Part shown: positions 5,479 through 5,590 of the stretch, in pieces
Layout: every line of letters starts with the position of its first letter
Numbering within the stretch: the stretch's first letter is position 1
NCBI GenBank assembly: GCA_964349095.1
Contig: CAYGFD010000029.1
Span: 1-5,590, forward strand
Direction: 5' to 3'
Source of the DNA: UBA10001 sp964349095
Lineage (GTDB): Bacteria > Patescibacteriota > Patescibacteriia > Veblenbacterales > UBA10138
Length of the DNA stretch: 5,590 nt
Position numbers and translations under genes: made by a program
Notes under the pieces: generated by a model
Databases searched by the model: none
The model's input: the letters and a program-made list of their open reading frames with translations, nothing else
What the model was told of the DNA's origin: nothing

Positions 5479-5563
5479 CTTTAAAGGGCTCGCGTTCCCC
5501 GCATGTGGCCACTGCGTTTTAGTGGTTATTCCTGGGGACAGTCCTCGCGCGGGCCCTTTAAAG
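5479..5563 (+). ncRNA. Long GC-rich imperfect hairpin flush with a tRNA 5' end
   Basis: A 17-bp stem pairs 5479-5495 with 5547-5563 (outer part CTTTAAAGGGC with GCCCTTTAAAG, inner part CGCG with CGCG, two G-U pairs). Above it an asymmetric bulge (5539-5546) leads to TCCCC/GGGGA (5496-5500 with 5534-5538) and an apical hairpin CCACT/AGTGG (5509-5513 with 5521-5525). The 85 bases are 58% G+C (49 of 85) in AT-rich surroundings. The last paired base touches the first base of the tRNA. It could be a structured tRNA leader, a small RNA released by RNase P, or a palindromic repeat of REP/MITE type. No T-run follows on either strand, so it is not a standard terminator. I recognise no RNA family. Confidence 0.5.
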
Positions 5564-5590
5564 GGGTGGGTAGCTCAATTGGTAGAGCAT
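5564..5590 (+). tRNA. Partial tRNA, 3' part beyond the window
   Basis: The first 27 bases of a tRNA are visible: acceptor strand GGGTGGG (5564-5570), TA at positions 8-9, D-stem GCTC/GAGC (5573-5576 with 5585-5588) and D-loop AATTGGTA with the conserved GG. The anticodon is beyond the right edge, so identity is unknown. The D-arm and following AT are compatible with tRNA-Trp among others, which is only a guess. Confidence 0.87.

Noticed and set aside
5479..5563. SRP (4.5S) RNA
   Set aside because: The GGAAG-type tetraloop and conserved symmetric internal loop of SRP helix 8 are absent on both strands.
5479..5563. Rho-independent terminator
   Set aside because: No T-run follows the stem on either strand; a tRNA begins at once on the plus strand.
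1..5590. CRISPR array, insertion sequence or phage genes
   Set aside because: No regularly spaced direct repeats, transposase, integrase or phage-like product is visible in any frame I read.

Overview
The window reads as a fragment of a small bacterial genome of the Candidate Phyla Radiation (Patescibacteria, probably Parcubacteria-like). This is an inference from gene content: an exported protein with several lamin-tail domains plus a PKD domain, a membrane protein with a short UBA-like N-terminus and a pseudopilin-like C-terminal head, and a DUF1653 protein. AT-rich coding DNA and five gene starts without a clear Shine-Dalgarno sequence fit this. Stops used are TAA and TAG, and no in-frame TGA appears, so there is no sign of UGA recoding.

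Layout. Positions 1-1625 (minus strand) hold the N-terminal 541 codons of a secreted, modular LTD/PKD surface protein that continues beyond the left edge. Its promoter is back to back with that of a tRNA-Leu(CAG) gene at 1714-1899 (plus strand). A run of exactly 100 Ns sits inside the T-loop of that tRNA. The two halves complement each other with only one base missing, so the gap looks like a scaffolding placeholder. A rho-independent terminator follows, and its 3' arm doubles as the -35 element of a promoter for the next gene.

Positions 1960-3299 are a tight two-gene unit: a secreted zinc N-acetylmuramoyl-L-alanine amidase (Amidase_3) and a CYTH triphosphate tunnel metalloenzyme, 2 bases apart. 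A new promoter precedes a second unit at 3358-5186: a single-pass membrane protein with a large extracellular domain and a pseudopilin-like C-terminus, then a 73-residue DUF1653 protein, again 2 bases apart.

Positions 5187-5563 contain no convincing protein gene. The first part is a structured stretch ending in a strong terminator (5383-5421). It is either a small RNA or 3' UTR structure, or the remains of coding sequence; I could not settle which. Next come a candidate promoter and an 85-base GC-rich imperfect hairpin (5479-5563) that ends on the base before the 5' end of a second, truncated tRNA gene (5564-5590).

The common theme of the protein genes is the cell envelope: three of five products are exported or membrane-anchored. 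Nothing here is recognisably a mobile element, CRISPR array or defence system. The most interesting unexplained signals are the two structured non-coding stretches near the right edge and the split tRNA.
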